Origin: Pseudoips prasinana
Taxonomy: Eukaryota; Arthropoda; Insecta; Lepidoptera; Nolidae
Reading direction: 5' to 3'
Length of the DNA stretch: 64,000 bases
Assembly (NCBI GenBank): GCA_951640165.1
Contig: OX621234.1
Coordinates: 6,949,001-7,013,000, forward strand
A program made the position numbers and the translations under genes. The notes beneath the pieces are model-generated. The model was not told the origin of the DNA. It saw only the letters and a list, made by a program, of their open reading frames with translations, and made no database searches. Positions within the stretch are counted from its first letter, which is position 1; each line of letters opens with the position of its first letter. Shown piece by piece: positions 51,914 through 62,399 of the stretch.

Positions 51914-52515
51914 AAAAAACCGGCCAAGTGCGAGTCGGACTCGCCCATGAAGGGTTCCATAGCAGCAAGTATTTCAGTTGACTAAATGAAAGCAAATTGC
52001 AGCTTACAATTTATGACGTATTAAAAAAAACTATTTTCGTTGTTAGTTTGCATGGTAATGTACATCATATATTTTTTTAGTTTTATAATTCTCTTATTTA
52101 AGTAAGAAGTTACAGGGACACCCATTTTACCACTTTGGAGGTGTCTCTCGCGCAAACTGTTCAGTTTAGAAAAAAAATGATATTAGAAACCTCAATATAA
52201 TGTTTGAAGACCTATCCATAGACATCCCACATGCATGGGTGCGATGAAACAAATGTTTTTGAGTTTCAGTTCTATGTAATATTAGGGGAACTCCCCAAAA
52301 TTATTTTTTTTTATTTCTATTATTGAGTGTGTAGTGAAAATCTTAATACGGTTCACAGAATACATCTACGTACCAAGTTTCAACAGTACAGCTCTTATAG
52401 TTTCGTAAAAAAGTGGCTGTGACATACGGACGGGCGGACAGACAGGCAGACAGACAGACATTACGAATCTATAAGGGTTCCGTTTTTTGCCATTTGGCTA
52501 CGGAACCCTAAAAAC
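51914..52515 (+). mobile_element. R repeat, complete copy
   Basis: AAAACCGGCCAAGTGCGAGT to TTTGGCTACGGAACCCTAAA, ~600 bp, with the (GACA)n-rich segment GACAGGCAGACAGACAGACA near the end. Confidence 0.78.
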
Positions 52516-52524
52516 GATAATCAC

Positions 52525-53200
52525 TTGTTTAACTTAATCTTTCAATGAATATAAATGCCAAGTTTGAAGTTGATCTGATCAAGAAAAGAAGTTTTTAGAT
52601 ACAGACTTTGCAACCCCTTTTTCACCCCTTAGGAGTTGAATTTTCAAAAATCCTTTCCTAGTACACACTTATTGAAACACTTAAAGAATATTTGTACAAA
52701 ATTTCATGGTTCTAGACCCAGCGGTTTCAGTTGTGCGTTGATCGATCAGTCAGTCAGTTTCTGCTTTTGCCCTTACTAATATTATAAATGCGAAACTAAC
52801 TCTGTTTATCTGTCGCGCTTTCATGCTAAATCTAATGAACCAATTCAAATGAAATTTGTTACACAGATAGTCTCGAGCCTGGAAAAGGACATAGGCTAAT
52901 TATTAATGGGTAAAAGGGTTATAAAAAGTTGTATAGAAGCTTCTGCTTGAAACTTAGTTTTTAGGCTGTTGATTCGCTATAAATAAATATGAAACTCAAA
53001 GTTGGTAAAAGTTTTACCCTTGAGGGTTAAAAATAACAATAGGGAATAGGGAATGAAAGTTTGTTACGAAATATGCCTAAATGTGCTTACCCGAACGGGA
53101 AAACACGTGTGGGCAGACGACTGTGCCACATGCATGCGAATACTGATTTTCAAATGCTACTCAAAGACACTATTCCACACGGACGACGTCGTGCGTACAA
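52525..53200 (+). mobile_element. Helitron-like segments
   Basis: 52530-52772 resembles one unit of the 4713-6768 element (ACCCCTTAGGAGTTGAATTT; CAGTCAGTCAG). From 52778 a second begins CCTTACTAATATTATAAATG and follows the 3045 copy to GGAATGAAAGTTTGTTACGA, then loses its 3' end near 53080. Confidence 0.55.
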
Positions 53201-53204
53201 ATAA

Positions 53205-53635
53205 TAATATATATAAAAGCAGAAGAGACTAGATCGAATTATCTATGGAGATAATTTCTCACAGCATAAGATTTCGCGTTCGATCATCCACCGTTTGAAA
53301 TACAAATGAAATAGCTAACCAAGTGTACCAAAATACGTCAGGTTCTCGTTACAGTTAAAAGAAAACCTAAAAATGAAATTTCTGACGTTTTTAGTCTTTG
53401 TACCGCGACTAAAAGCTTATTGCTATTTCTATTAGTGAGAAACCTTCGATGTAAATTGTGTGACATCTAATGAATATCAATAAGGTATGAGTGGTAATAC
53501 TCGAATAAGTTTTCAGGCAATTACTGTATACGTCACCGTGACCGCTCATGCTGGCAAATAATTTTAAACTCTATTTAATTACGATAGGATTGAAAACTAA
53601 AAAACGATTTAATATATGTACTTATAGGTGCTCAT
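53205..53635. other. Unassigned stretch
   Basis: No family or frame recognised. Confidence 0.4.
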
Positions 53636-53639
53636 AGTA

Positions 53640-53885
53640 AGATGCTCTTACCGGTCCGTAAGTGATCGGCGAGGTCAAGCAACTAGGCTCGCGGTCAGTC
53701 CATAGATGGGTGCCAAAATGGTTTAATTTCTGAGCGTCTCCGTGCTTCGAAGGGATCGTTAAGCTGTCGGCCCCGGTTGTAGTCATTAGACAACAGTCGT
53801 TAAGCCATGTCAGAGGCCTACTAGGCGGCGGACAACTCTGACACTAGGGTAACCACTGCCCATACGATAAGTAAGTAAGTAAGTA
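53640..53885 (+). mobile_element. 5S-rRNA-headed SINE, best preserved copy
   Basis: Head: CCGGTCCGTAAGTGATCGGC, GAGGTCAAGCAACTAGGC, TCGCGGTCAGTCCATAGATG, GGTG. These align in order with the 5S rRNA A-box and C-box region (CCGATCACCGA, TTAAGCA, GCGGTTAGTACTTAGATGGG). Body with TGTCGGCCCCGGTTGTAG; tail (TAAG)4 at 53868-53884. About 245 bp. Confidence 0.8.
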
Positions 53886-53969
53886 TAAATACATATTTAT
53901 CCGTCAAATACTCATTAACAGAATTTAATGTGGTTGGGGCTACGCGTTGATGAATTAGTCAGTTGCTCT

Positions 53970-54207
53970 AGCGGCTAAGTCGCCGAACATCATTTTCGTG
54001 AATGGCGTTCAAATAAATAAAGGTTAAAAATGAATTAATCAATCGTTAAATCGGCTTCAACGTTGACAATCAATTCCGGACCATTTATGACGTCACATGT
54101 GGTCATGGAAGCCGATTTAACGATTGATTAAGTCTTTTTTAACCTTTATTTATTTGAACGCCATTTAAGAAATCGATGTGCGGCGACTTAGCCGGTAGAG
54201 CCCCAGG
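53970..54207. mobile_element. GGGCTCTAC-ended MITE, long inverted-repeat copy
   Basis: The left and right halves are inverted repeats over most of their length, for example GGCGTTCAAATAAATAAAGG at 54004 and its complement ending 54168. The end GGCTAAGTCGCC matches the 22946 copy. About 238 bp. The centre GACAATCAATTCCGGACC is unpaired. Strong fold-back potential. Confidence 0.8.
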
Positions 54208-54411
54208 ACCAGTAATTCTATACATAGATTTGTTTATAAATGATAACATTATTGGGGCCGAATACCACCTCGCCCGTAACTTAAGCCCGCTACACGTGAC
54301 CCGTGGGTGGATCGTGCTAAAATATACTAACATAAAAGTGCGGTAGAATAAGGTTAATACTTTATCAAAGACAGATGATATTAAGGGGATTTGCTTAAAA
54401 TAGTTAGACCT

Positions 54412-54740
54412 TTTTAGGGTTCCGTACCAATATGGCCAAAAAATGGAACCATTATGGATTCGTCGTGTCTGTCCGTCCGTCCGTATGTCACACTTTTTTC
54501 TGATACTAGAAGAACTGTACTGTTGAAAAGTGGTAAATAGGTGTATTCTGTGAACCGCGTTTCACAGAATACATCTATTTACCACTTTTCAAATTTTCTC
54601 CCAAAATGGAAAAAAAAAACAGTAAATTTTGGGGGTTCCCCATACTTAGAACTGAAACACATTGTTTTTTCATCGTACCCGTATTTGTGGGCTTTCTATC
54701 TATGAATAGGTCTTTAAAAATGATACTGAGGTTTGTTATT
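54412..54740 (-). mobile_element. R repeat, 5' half only, with hairpin
   Basis: TTTTTAGGGTTCCGTACCAA to AATGATACTGAGGTTTG; the CCGGCCAAGTGC end is missing. An inverted repeat 54526-54554 / 54561-54589 with one mismatch is added relative to other copies. Confidence 0.72.
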
Positions 54741-54744
54741 TAAC

Positions 54745-55700
54745 TGTCGCACTTGGCTTATGTACCTAAGTTATTTTAATTTTGAGTAATATTTAAAGAA
54801 AATATTAAAAATATAAAAATTTAAAAAAAGTACACATATTAACTAATAATAATAATAATTTCTCTTACAAGTACCATTTAACGGAATATATGATTATTGA
54901 ATTTCAATAAGACTTGAAGAATTTACTACTACTACTAGTAGTTTGCTCTCAGATACCAAAATATGAAGAAACGAACACACTTGGAAGTACACGTTCACGC
55001 AAGGTTACAGCTTTCTCAACAACGTGCTCCGAAACGAGGTCCGGTGTTAAAATCACATTTTAGATAATTTAGATTACGCAAAGTTTAACCCATCCGCCAA
55101 TACGTCTGTCTACATTGATAGATTGGCTAAACTTTAATGATGAAATAAGGAATGAATCCAGTTCAAAATAAATGATTATAATTGATGTGACATCAAAACT
55201 TCGGAACGAGGTTAGTTCAGAGCACCGGACCTGTCGTGGGAACTTTACTGCACTTGTTAGGGTGCAAAATTCTAAGAAGATTTCCAAGAAAAATAATTTG
55301 CCGTTTCCATAACGTCTCTTTGCAAGATATGCAATGATAAATGGAACGCTGTGATGTTTTCCTTTTATTGAAAAGGCTTTATTATAAGAAATGAAGAGCT
55401 CTATTGAACGGGCAATAGATATATAACTTTGACGCCCGTTTCATACACAACCTTTTCTTAGTATTTATTATATTTTTGTGTGGTGGTGGAATCTTTGTTC
55501 AATGAGCCCAGTAGGCCCCTAACATGGCTTAAGACTGTTTTCTTGTGACTACAATTAGAACACATAGCCTGGCTGTGCACATAGGTACTTATTCTTGCAA
55601 AAGCTTACAGATTAGAAAGGGCTTAAGGACTTAGAGTGAATCTTGTACAAAATGTCAAAATGCAAACATTTTGCTCGTGAACTCTTAACATTAATAATTA
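54745..55700. other. Unassigned AT-rich stretch
   Basis: Only a short reversed 5S-SINE piece is recognisable (~55503-55560: CCCAGTAGGCCCCTAACATG). No gene evidence. Confidence 0.4.
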
Positions 55701-55711
55701 TAATATGACAG

Positions 55712-55815
55712 CACTTGCGGCGCATTGATTAAATTGGTTGCCTTCGTTGGTTGTTCGAGTCCCGCACGTAGCAACAGTTTGTGTGACCCATGCATTTTTA
55801 TTCTGAATTATTTTA
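55712..55815 (+). mobile_element. SINE-4 fragment
   Basis: CACTTGCGGCGCATTGATTA, TGGTTGTTCGAGTCCCGCAC (B box) and GTTTGTGTGACCCATGCATT. Confidence 0.55.
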
Positions 55816-55819
55816 ACTT

Positions 55820-56332
55820 TATTTAAAAAAAAACGGCTGTGGTGGGGGTTACAATTCAAAGCACACGTATCAAGCAAAGTTTAAGTTGCTTATTAAAAGA
55901 ACTGTATGTTGTTTACTCTGATACCCTATTAGTTTCAACTGATAACAACAAATACTTTTTGCCGTAGTCTCTGAGACTTTTGTGGTGTAAAAATTTGAAC
56001 AAAATAATAATAAATAAATATTGAATTATAATATAAGTAATAAAAATAAGAAAAGAATTCCTAGCACAGATTATCTAAAGTTTCCATAAATCCCTATTGT
56101 AGAAATTAGGTTTAGTTGTTTTTAAATGAGTAATGCGGTCCGGTTTTCATTGGGTGATATACGTCTATTATTAACGAAACAACAATACATCTTGGAAAAG
56201 TAGGGAACTTTCAGTGAGCCTTAACGAATCGCGCTAGCTGTTAAAAAAAGCATGCGGGGCAGTCTTTGGGAACTGCAGATAGAAATAGTGAAAACAATTT
56301 TTTTCACTTCTAATCTAAATACACAGAAAAGT

Positions 56333-56335
<3 letters not shown>
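55820..56335. other. Unassigned stretch ending in a family F segment
   Basis: 56240-56335 (GCATGCGGGGCAGTCTTTGG) is the reversed family F sequence also seen at 61130. The rest is not recognised. Confidence 0.4.

Positions 56336-56338
<3 letters not shown>

Positions 56339-56421
<83 letters not shown>
56339..56421. repeat. (AT)n microsatellite, ~83 bp
   Basis: Uninterrupted AT dinucleotides, directly left of the 90-bp minisatellite. Confidence 0.95.
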
Positions 56422-56424
<3 letters not shown>

Positions 56425-56434
56425 TATGATGTGA

Positions 56435-56895
56435 CGATGACGCGATCATTCATGCTTTTTGTTCACCAAAAAAGTACACATATATATACACAGTACATAT
56501 ATGGCTCATAAGAATCGTGACGTGATGAAGATGCGAGTTGCACGCTTTTAGTTCACCCAAAAAGTACACATATAAACACAGTAGACATACAGGTCATAAG
56601 AAGCATGTCGTGACCAAGACGCGACTTTCACGATTTTATATCGCCCAAAAAGTACATATATATATATATACATAGTAGATATATGATTCATGGGATGCGT
56701 GACGTGACGATTGCGTGAGCTCCATGATTTTTTTTCAAACACAAAGTACAGATATATACACTGTATACTTTGTTTATTGCACCCTTTTTGTTCAGCCAAA
56801 AAGTACACATATATACACAGTGTACATATAGCTCATGAGAAGCTTGTAGTGTCGATGACCCGAGCTCCATGATTTTAGTTCACCGTTAACCAAAA
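56435..56895. repeat. ~90-bp minisatellite, 5-6 units
   Basis: The GTTCACCCAAAAAGTACACA-type core recurs at about 56461, 56551, 56641, 56735, 56790 and 56878 (one unit shortened). Each unit also carries GCGTGACGTGACGATG and an ATATACACAG tract. Single units occur at 15190, 37600 and 50525. Confidence 0.85.
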
Positions 56896-56899
56896 AGTG

Positions 56900-57240
56900 C
56901 TTTACGAAGGTTTCACTTCACGAGGTATTGTACTTGTGGCATTATGTGTTAAACCAAGTAAAAGACGGAGTGAGTTACTCGTGTTGAGCTACGCAATTAC
57001 ACGAACTGCATTAGTTGGCAGGAAGGTTGTATGCATGCTCTTAAGGGAGGTCTAATTAAATTCCATTACTGGAGCCGGTGTTGAGCGATGGTGAAACATT
57101 TAGGTTTTAAAAAGCCTGCAATCCGATTTAAGCGACACGTATCGATTTTAATTGTGATTGTAAACTATCTAGGGCTAGTCGATTAATTGGTTATGGCTCA
57201 CAAATTTATGGTTATAAAATTCCATGGCGATAATAGTTAT
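56900..57240. other. Unassigned stretch
   Basis: No family or frame recognised. Confidence 0.4.
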
Positions 57241-57242
57241 GA

Positions 57243-57795
57243 TGTGCCGGCTGGCGTGGTTGGTTGATACTTGCTTTTCACGCCGCAGGTCGTGGGTTCG
57301 ATTCCTATCCAGGACAGACATGTCTGTTTGTTCAGAGTCTGGGTGTTATTATGTATATATATATATATCTCATCATCATCATATCAGTCGAAAGACGTCC
57401 ACTGTTGGAGATAGGCCTCCCCCAAAGATCTCCACAATTGCCGCTCTTGCGCTATTCGCATCCAGCTGTTTCCAGCGACCCGCACAAGATCATCGGTCCA
57501 TCTTGTAAGGGGCCTGCCCACGCTGCGTCTTCCGGTTCGTGGTCGCCACTCAAGAACCTTTCTGCCCCAACGGCCATCGGTTCTACGAGCTATGTGCCCC
57601 GCCCACTGCCACTTCAGTTTTGCAATTCTTCGGGCTATGTCGGTGACTTTGGTTCGCCTGTTCTGCCTTATATATATATAAGTATAGGGAATTACAAAAG
57701 AAAGTTACTATATGTAGTATATTAGTTATTTGGTTTCCAAATTACAAGCATGTTTGGCATCAGATGGCCATGTGTGAATAATGTTCCAGAATATT
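57243..57795 (+). mobile_element. SINE-2 interrupted by an RTE-like 3' end
   Basis: Left 57243-57364: GGCTGGCGTGGTTGGTTGAT, CGCCGCAGGTCGTGGGTTCG. Right 57663-57795: TATATATAAGTATAGGGAAT, AGTATATTAGTTATTTGGTT, ATGTTCCAGAATATTTTTAT. Head and tail join at the usual TATATAAGTA position. Confidence 0.8.
57365..57662 (-). pseudogene. RTE-like LINE ORF2 C-terminal end in SINE-2
   Basis: Minus strand: an AESPKNCKTEVAVGGAH-like stretch, then GRPLTRWTDDLVRVAG, W-QLDANSARAAIVEIFGG in the shifted frame, and the (ATG)n tip at 57369-57380. About 300 bp. AT-repeat flanks obscure the target duplication. Confidence 0.7.
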
Positions 57796-57959
57796 TTTAT
57801 TATTGTTATTAACATACTTATATATAGATAGATAGATAGGTACACTTTATCTCACATCACAGAATAAAAATTTAGATGTATAGACATAGTTATATATTTC
57901 TTTTGATTTAATTTGATTATTTATTTTAAAATGAACACGTAACTATATATTCAGTGAAT

Positions 57960-58165
57960 ATTTCAAGTGTGTTGCCAAAAAACGTCACGTTTGTTGTATG
58001 GGGTCCCCCCTTTAATATTTATTTTATTCCGCTTTTTTATTATTTGTTGTTATATCGGCAACAGAAATACATCATATGTGAACGTTTGAACTGTCTAACT
58101 ATGGTGTTTCTTGAGATTAAGCCCGGTGACAGACAGTCAGACGGCCGGGATATAGAACCCTAACA
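57960..58165 (+). mobile_element. R-type repeat, second variety
   Basis: GTTGTATGGGGTCCCCCCTT, ATCGGCAACAGAAATACATC, GAGATTAAGCCCGGTGACAG and TATAGAACCCTAA. It is the reverse of the piece at 63825. Decayed toward the end. Confidence 0.6.
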
Positions 58166-58174
58166 AGTAGACAC

Positions 58175-59425
58175 AAAATACAATTTTGTTCCCATTAGCG
58201 AAGCTCTCCCGACTATACGTAATAGCAAATGTGTTTTTATTTTTAACTTTCTATTCCCGTGCACGTATTGCAATAACATCCAATTTGGATGTTCAACACT
58301 ATTATATAATGTTCTGATTGTATAGAAAACTGGTATAATATAGAAGAGCTTTGCGCTGAAAGCATCGTGCACCTTTGAGGGATTTGGCGACATTAAAATT
58401 TTAATGAAGTATATTGAAAATGGATTCGTAGTAGGGGAGTTGGAATGAAACTTATACACTATATTTAGCGAACAATAATATAGTATAACAGATTTGATAA
58501 TTTTAAAGTATGAAGTTAATATAATTGAAGCAGCTGCTACACAATGGTTTGATTTTAAATTAATTATATTTCATAGTGACCATTTTAATTTTACCATCGT
58601 TCTTATTTTTAAATATTAATTATTTAAATGATAATCGTCATAAAAATTAAAGCTCCTTAATTAGAAAACGAATAATAGTTTTCTAGTAGGTATTCCCTCG
58701 GACGATTTCTACGGTCCATACGGGATGAGATGGGGTGATGATATTAAACTGTACTTATTGACGTGGCGTCCACAGTAGTATTAAGAAATTGTATTGACGT
58801 AGCGTCAGTACTACTTGTTGTAGGTAGAAGTAATAACTTTGACAATTTAGCAATAAATTAATGAGTGTTAATAAAAAGTCGTAGTTCTCTTAAGTTTTTA
58901 TGTCCCGATTTCAATTCTCGCCAATTTTAGTCTCACTGCTCCCCTACAACAACACATGTTGCTTTCCTTTGTTAAAAGTGTATGCTTCTGACTCTTTGAA
59001 ATTTCAGCGTGTAGGTAGTATTGTTATGGGCCAAGGTTTTCTAGACAAAAAGTAGGATTATTCATGTGAGACTAATTAGCGATGAAGGTGTCTAAAGTGT
59101 GTTGGAAGAATTCATTCGACGTTTTAATAGAAGGGATGTACTATGGAAAAATTCCGCTTCAAACCGGTGAAAATGAATATCACGTTCAAGTTTTGTTAGG
59201 AATTTGAAACCTTTGCGTAACGAAGCTGACCTTAATTTATTAATAGCGGTAAATTCTTGTTTCTATCTGTTTTTGCCCAAATCCACGTATTGTTGCTTAG
59301 TACCTTTTGCAACCACAAGCAGATAATATGTAAGGGAATTCAATTTTGCTACTAGGTACGTTATTGACTCTAGTCTTGAGTAAAGAATTGTTCTATGGTG
59401 TTACACTGCCTCTCTCAAGACACGA
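58175..59425. other. Unassigned stretch
   Basis: One family D scrap (58680-58750: AGGTATTCCCTCGGACGATT, GAGATGGGGTGATGATATTA). GACGTGGCGTC / GACGTAGCGTC is repeated near 58761 and 58797. No gene evidence in the remaining ~1.1 kb. Confidence 0.4.
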
Positions 59426-59429
59426 CTTA

Positions 59430-59515
59430 AAGCATCATCATCATCATCATATCAGCCGAAAGACGTCCACTGCTGACCAAAGGCCTCCCCCAAAGATCTC
59501 CACAATTGCCGGACT
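59430..59515 (-). repeat. RTE-like LINE 3' tip
   Basis: (CAT)n then ATCAGCCGAAAGACGTCCAC and GATCTCCACAATTGCCG. Confidence 0.65.
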
Positions 59516-59534
59516 TAAAGTATGCGTGAAAGCT

Positions 59535-59821
59535 AATGTACAATACAATACTCTTTATTGTAAACCAAATTAATTACAAAAATAGAACATATATAGTAGC
59601 ATAATGGGAGGGCAATCCCAAGCCCTCCCAGGGTGCGTGTCCCGAACATCTGGGACATGGCGTAAAAGGGAAGCACCGGAGCAGCATACCCGCGTTCCCG
59701 GAACTCCTCCCACCAGGCGCCAAGATAAGTCTACGGCAAGTAGGTTTACTCGGTGCGAGTCCGATATACCCGCCCGCAGACACTTTTTGCGGGTGGCATG
59801 CGTAGGTATTCCCCCTAACTT

Positions 59822-59825
<4 letters not shown>
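59535..59825 (-). mobile_element. GC-rich LINE 3' UTR (putative)
   Basis: On the minus strand a GC-rich block (CGCGGGTATGCTGCTCCGGT; GGACACGCACCCTGGGAGGG) leads into CATTATGCTACTATATATGT and GGTTTACAATAAAGAGTATT, a polyadenylation-like end. Position and asymmetry fit a 5'-truncated LINE, but no ORF2 residues are readable. Confidence 0.4.
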
Positions 59826-59826
<1 letters not shown>

Positions 59827-59892
<66 letters not shown>

Positions 59893-59897
59893 TATAT
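59827..59897. repeat. (AT)n microsatellite, ~60-70 bp
   Basis: AT dinucleotides with a single ATAC interruption near 59885. Confidence 0.95.
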
Positions 59898-60094
59898 AGT
59901 AGCTCAATAATGTACAAAGGGTCTTATCGCTAGCTGCGATGTTATCTGTGTTTTGAGTGGGGTCTTAAGGCTCTCAACAAATCTTGTGGCCACATGCTAT
60001 GGATGAATCCAGAAGATCATGGGGAAGGATTTGGTTTCCTTTGGAAAGTGCTACGTAATGAATTACCTTTGCTCTTCCAAATGTGTCGAAGATG

Positions 60095-60240
60095 GCCACG
60101 GTGGAGCTTGAATTGGTTGGAACTATATAAATTTGGATGCGGATAGCGTAAGACCGGCAATTGTGTTATAATTGTGGAGATCTTTGGGGGAGACCTTGGT
60201 CCAGCAGTGGGCATCTTTCGGCTGATATGATGATGATATA
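60095..60240 (+). pseudogene. RTE-like LINE ORF2 C-terminal end
   Basis: LDADSVRPAIV... / WRSLGETLVQQWASFG in the correct frame, then the GATATGATGATGATA tail. A duplication of AATTGTG has been inserted (CAATTGTGTTATAATTGTGG). Confidence 0.65.
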
Positions 60241-60244
60241 AATT

Positions 60245-60650
60245 ATTGTTTAATCCGTGATGGATTTCCCACAGGGTAAAAAGGAACTACGCTTAAAAAA
60301 TACAAGAAGTCTACAATGATAGAATGATGAACGGTATTAAATTTCGTTGCATAAACAACTTCTACATAAAAGCGAACTTGAACTTACTTGAATCCTTGCG
60401 CAGTCGTTGAGTGAAATAATACATCACTAGAAGAAACAGGACTTCAAAACTTATGCAAGACAAGTACTTTAACGATGGTCTATCTCCAATTGGATGGGTC
60501 TTGGGAGGGATAAGTTTCTTTGCAATCCTACTTCTGTAGCAGCTCGTGTAGTGAGCCGTTTCAAACACGTAATTGCGTGTTACATAAAAATTATATCAAT
60601 AAATTTAGCTAATCTTAACATAAACACCTTAATCTTTTTTATTCTTTTAT
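60245..60650. other. Unassigned stretch
   Basis: No family or frame recognised. Confidence 0.4.
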
Positions 60651-60656
60651 TTAATA

Positions 60657-60970
60657 CTAGCTGTGCCCCGCGGTTTTATCCGCGTTAAGTTGTATAAGTT
60701 ATCACAGCTCCTCCCCCGTCGGTAATAGCGTTATAATATGTACCCTATATGTTGACCTCTTAGTAATATTCATGCAAAATTTGAAGTAAATCCATGGAAT
60801 ACTTTTTGAGTTTAGCCCGGACATACATACAGACAAACAGATAAACAGACAAAAATTCTAATATTATATTTTTGACTTCCATATTGATTATAGATCACGC
60901 CCCAAGTATCCTTTAAAAAAATATTCAATGTACAGTTTTGACTTTCCTACGATTTTATTAAATGTATAGA
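60657..60970 (-). mobile_element. Helitron, 314 bp
   Basis: CTAGCTGTGCCCCGCGGTTT at left; right edge reverse complement of TCTATACATTTAATAAAATC. Flanks A and T. Confidence 0.82.
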
Positions 60971-60999
60971 TAGATCTATTTTACTATCTTAAAAATGAG

Positions 61000-61165
61000 A
61001 GGGAACCAATTACTATGAGTCTTTACCACCCAAAGGTGGGAAGTAGCATCTTCCACTCACTACTCGGATGAAATACATATAACACTGCTTTCCGAGTGTG
61101 GGAAATTTAAAAATAGTTTTCACTTCTATCGGCAGTCCCCAAAGACGGCCCCGCATGTTTTTTAA
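61000..61165 (+). repeat. Family F segment
   Basis: ACTATGAGTCTTTACCACCC, GTGGGAAGTAGCATCTTCCA and ATCGGCAGTCCCCAAAGACG. The same order occurs before the RTE element at 45025-45175. Confidence 0.6.
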
Positions 61166-61169
61166 TGTG

Positions 61170-61590
61170 ACCAGTAGTCTCGTTTGGTCCTGGGTTTGAC
61201 TTAAACTGCCTCTATCGGGGGCTCTAGAATCGAAGGTTTCATCCCGAGCCTACGATAGCAGGGGAAATTAGCCTCTAAGCATTGGCCTGCAACTCATCTA
61301 GGAAATGGAAACCTCTGATCACTAACCCGGAACGGGGTCTCCGTTAGGCGCGAGTACGGTCTTACCCGAAATATGCGGCAGATTTCATTTCTACAGCTGA
61401 CCTAGCTCCACACGTATTGGCTTGCCTTTCGTGTGGGCTCAGCTAGTGAGGCCTAAAGAGGAATGTAGGTCTTGGGCAACCCTGCGCTTCCTTTACTCCG
61501 TCGCAGGCGGTGTATTGTCTGTGGAGAGGTCACTTCACCCACGTCAGCTCTGCTGGGTGGACAACAACTCGTAAATCTTCTGTTACACAC
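61170..61590. other. GC-richer unassigned block
   Basis: About 420 bp richer in G+C than its surroundings (CTAACCCGGAACGGGGTCTC; GGCCTGCAACTCATC). It ends at an (AT)n run (61597-61618). It may be a LINE UTR; no frame is conserved. Confidence 0.35.
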
Positions 61591-61775
61591 GCAAATATAT
61601 ATATATATATATATATATAATTGTTTACTCGTGAGTTTACAATTACCCTTTGAAACTTTCACTACTTCACCGGACTGGAGGCTAAAGTCATGTAAATAAG
61701 AGTACCAACTTAATAAGCTGTGCCACAAGTCACCCTTTTGGGTTACTATTTTTTAAGTGATTGCTTGTAACGTAT

Positions 61776-62100
61776 AATAATAATAATTTCTTTATTTTCC
61801 AAAAGCCTGCATTGCCATTCAAGATAATAAGACTACAAAACAAGGCTTAATACAATATTTTGTAAAGGGTGAATACCCTGACCCCTAAAGTAGGTTTATG
61901 TTCCTGTGTCTAGGAGCCAGTGTTCTTCCATAACATAAAAGCCATTTAAAGTTGTGCAATAGTTTGTATTAAGTTTTACAAAAAATATAAAGAATAAAAA
62001 GAGAACGATTACAATTTAAATAAAAATAAAAAAGCAAGATAATATAAAAAATAAATATAATTATACAAAAACGAAATTACTAAAAGCAGATACATTTTCT
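61776..62100 (-). mobile_element. LINE 3' UTR (putative)
   Basis: The minus strand ends GGAAAATAAAGAAATTATTA and (TTA)n, as at 10745. Upstream GGAACATAAACCTACTTTAG and A-rich DNA. No ORF2 residues found. Confidence 0.4.
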
Positions 62101-62399
62101 AGTTTTATGCGTGTTTTGTGTGTATGTAGCTTTAGAGTACAATATATATTATTTTTTTCGCTTAGTTACGCTATGTACAGTAAGTGTCAAAAGTAAGCAC
62201 CCCACTTCCATTATTAGCGGATAATATCTGCCTTGACAGCGTCGCGAAGAGATATGAGATACTCTTAAGGGACTACTTCGATAATGCCCCCCCGCGGCCC
62301 CGTGCAGATTTGAGAGGGCTGATAAAATTATTTAACGATCGCTTATTGTGAGATAGGTACCCTAGTAGAGACTTAAAATATTTTTTTTGTGTTAGCACA

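Noticed and set aside
53640..53720. True 5S rRNA gene
   Set aside because: Similarity covers only the internal promoter region, with many differences, and continues into a repeated SINE body.
59570..59933. 115-aa and 109-aa frames containing long (IY)n runs
   Set aside because: They come from translation of an (AT)n microsatellite and the GC-rich block; no conserved protein.
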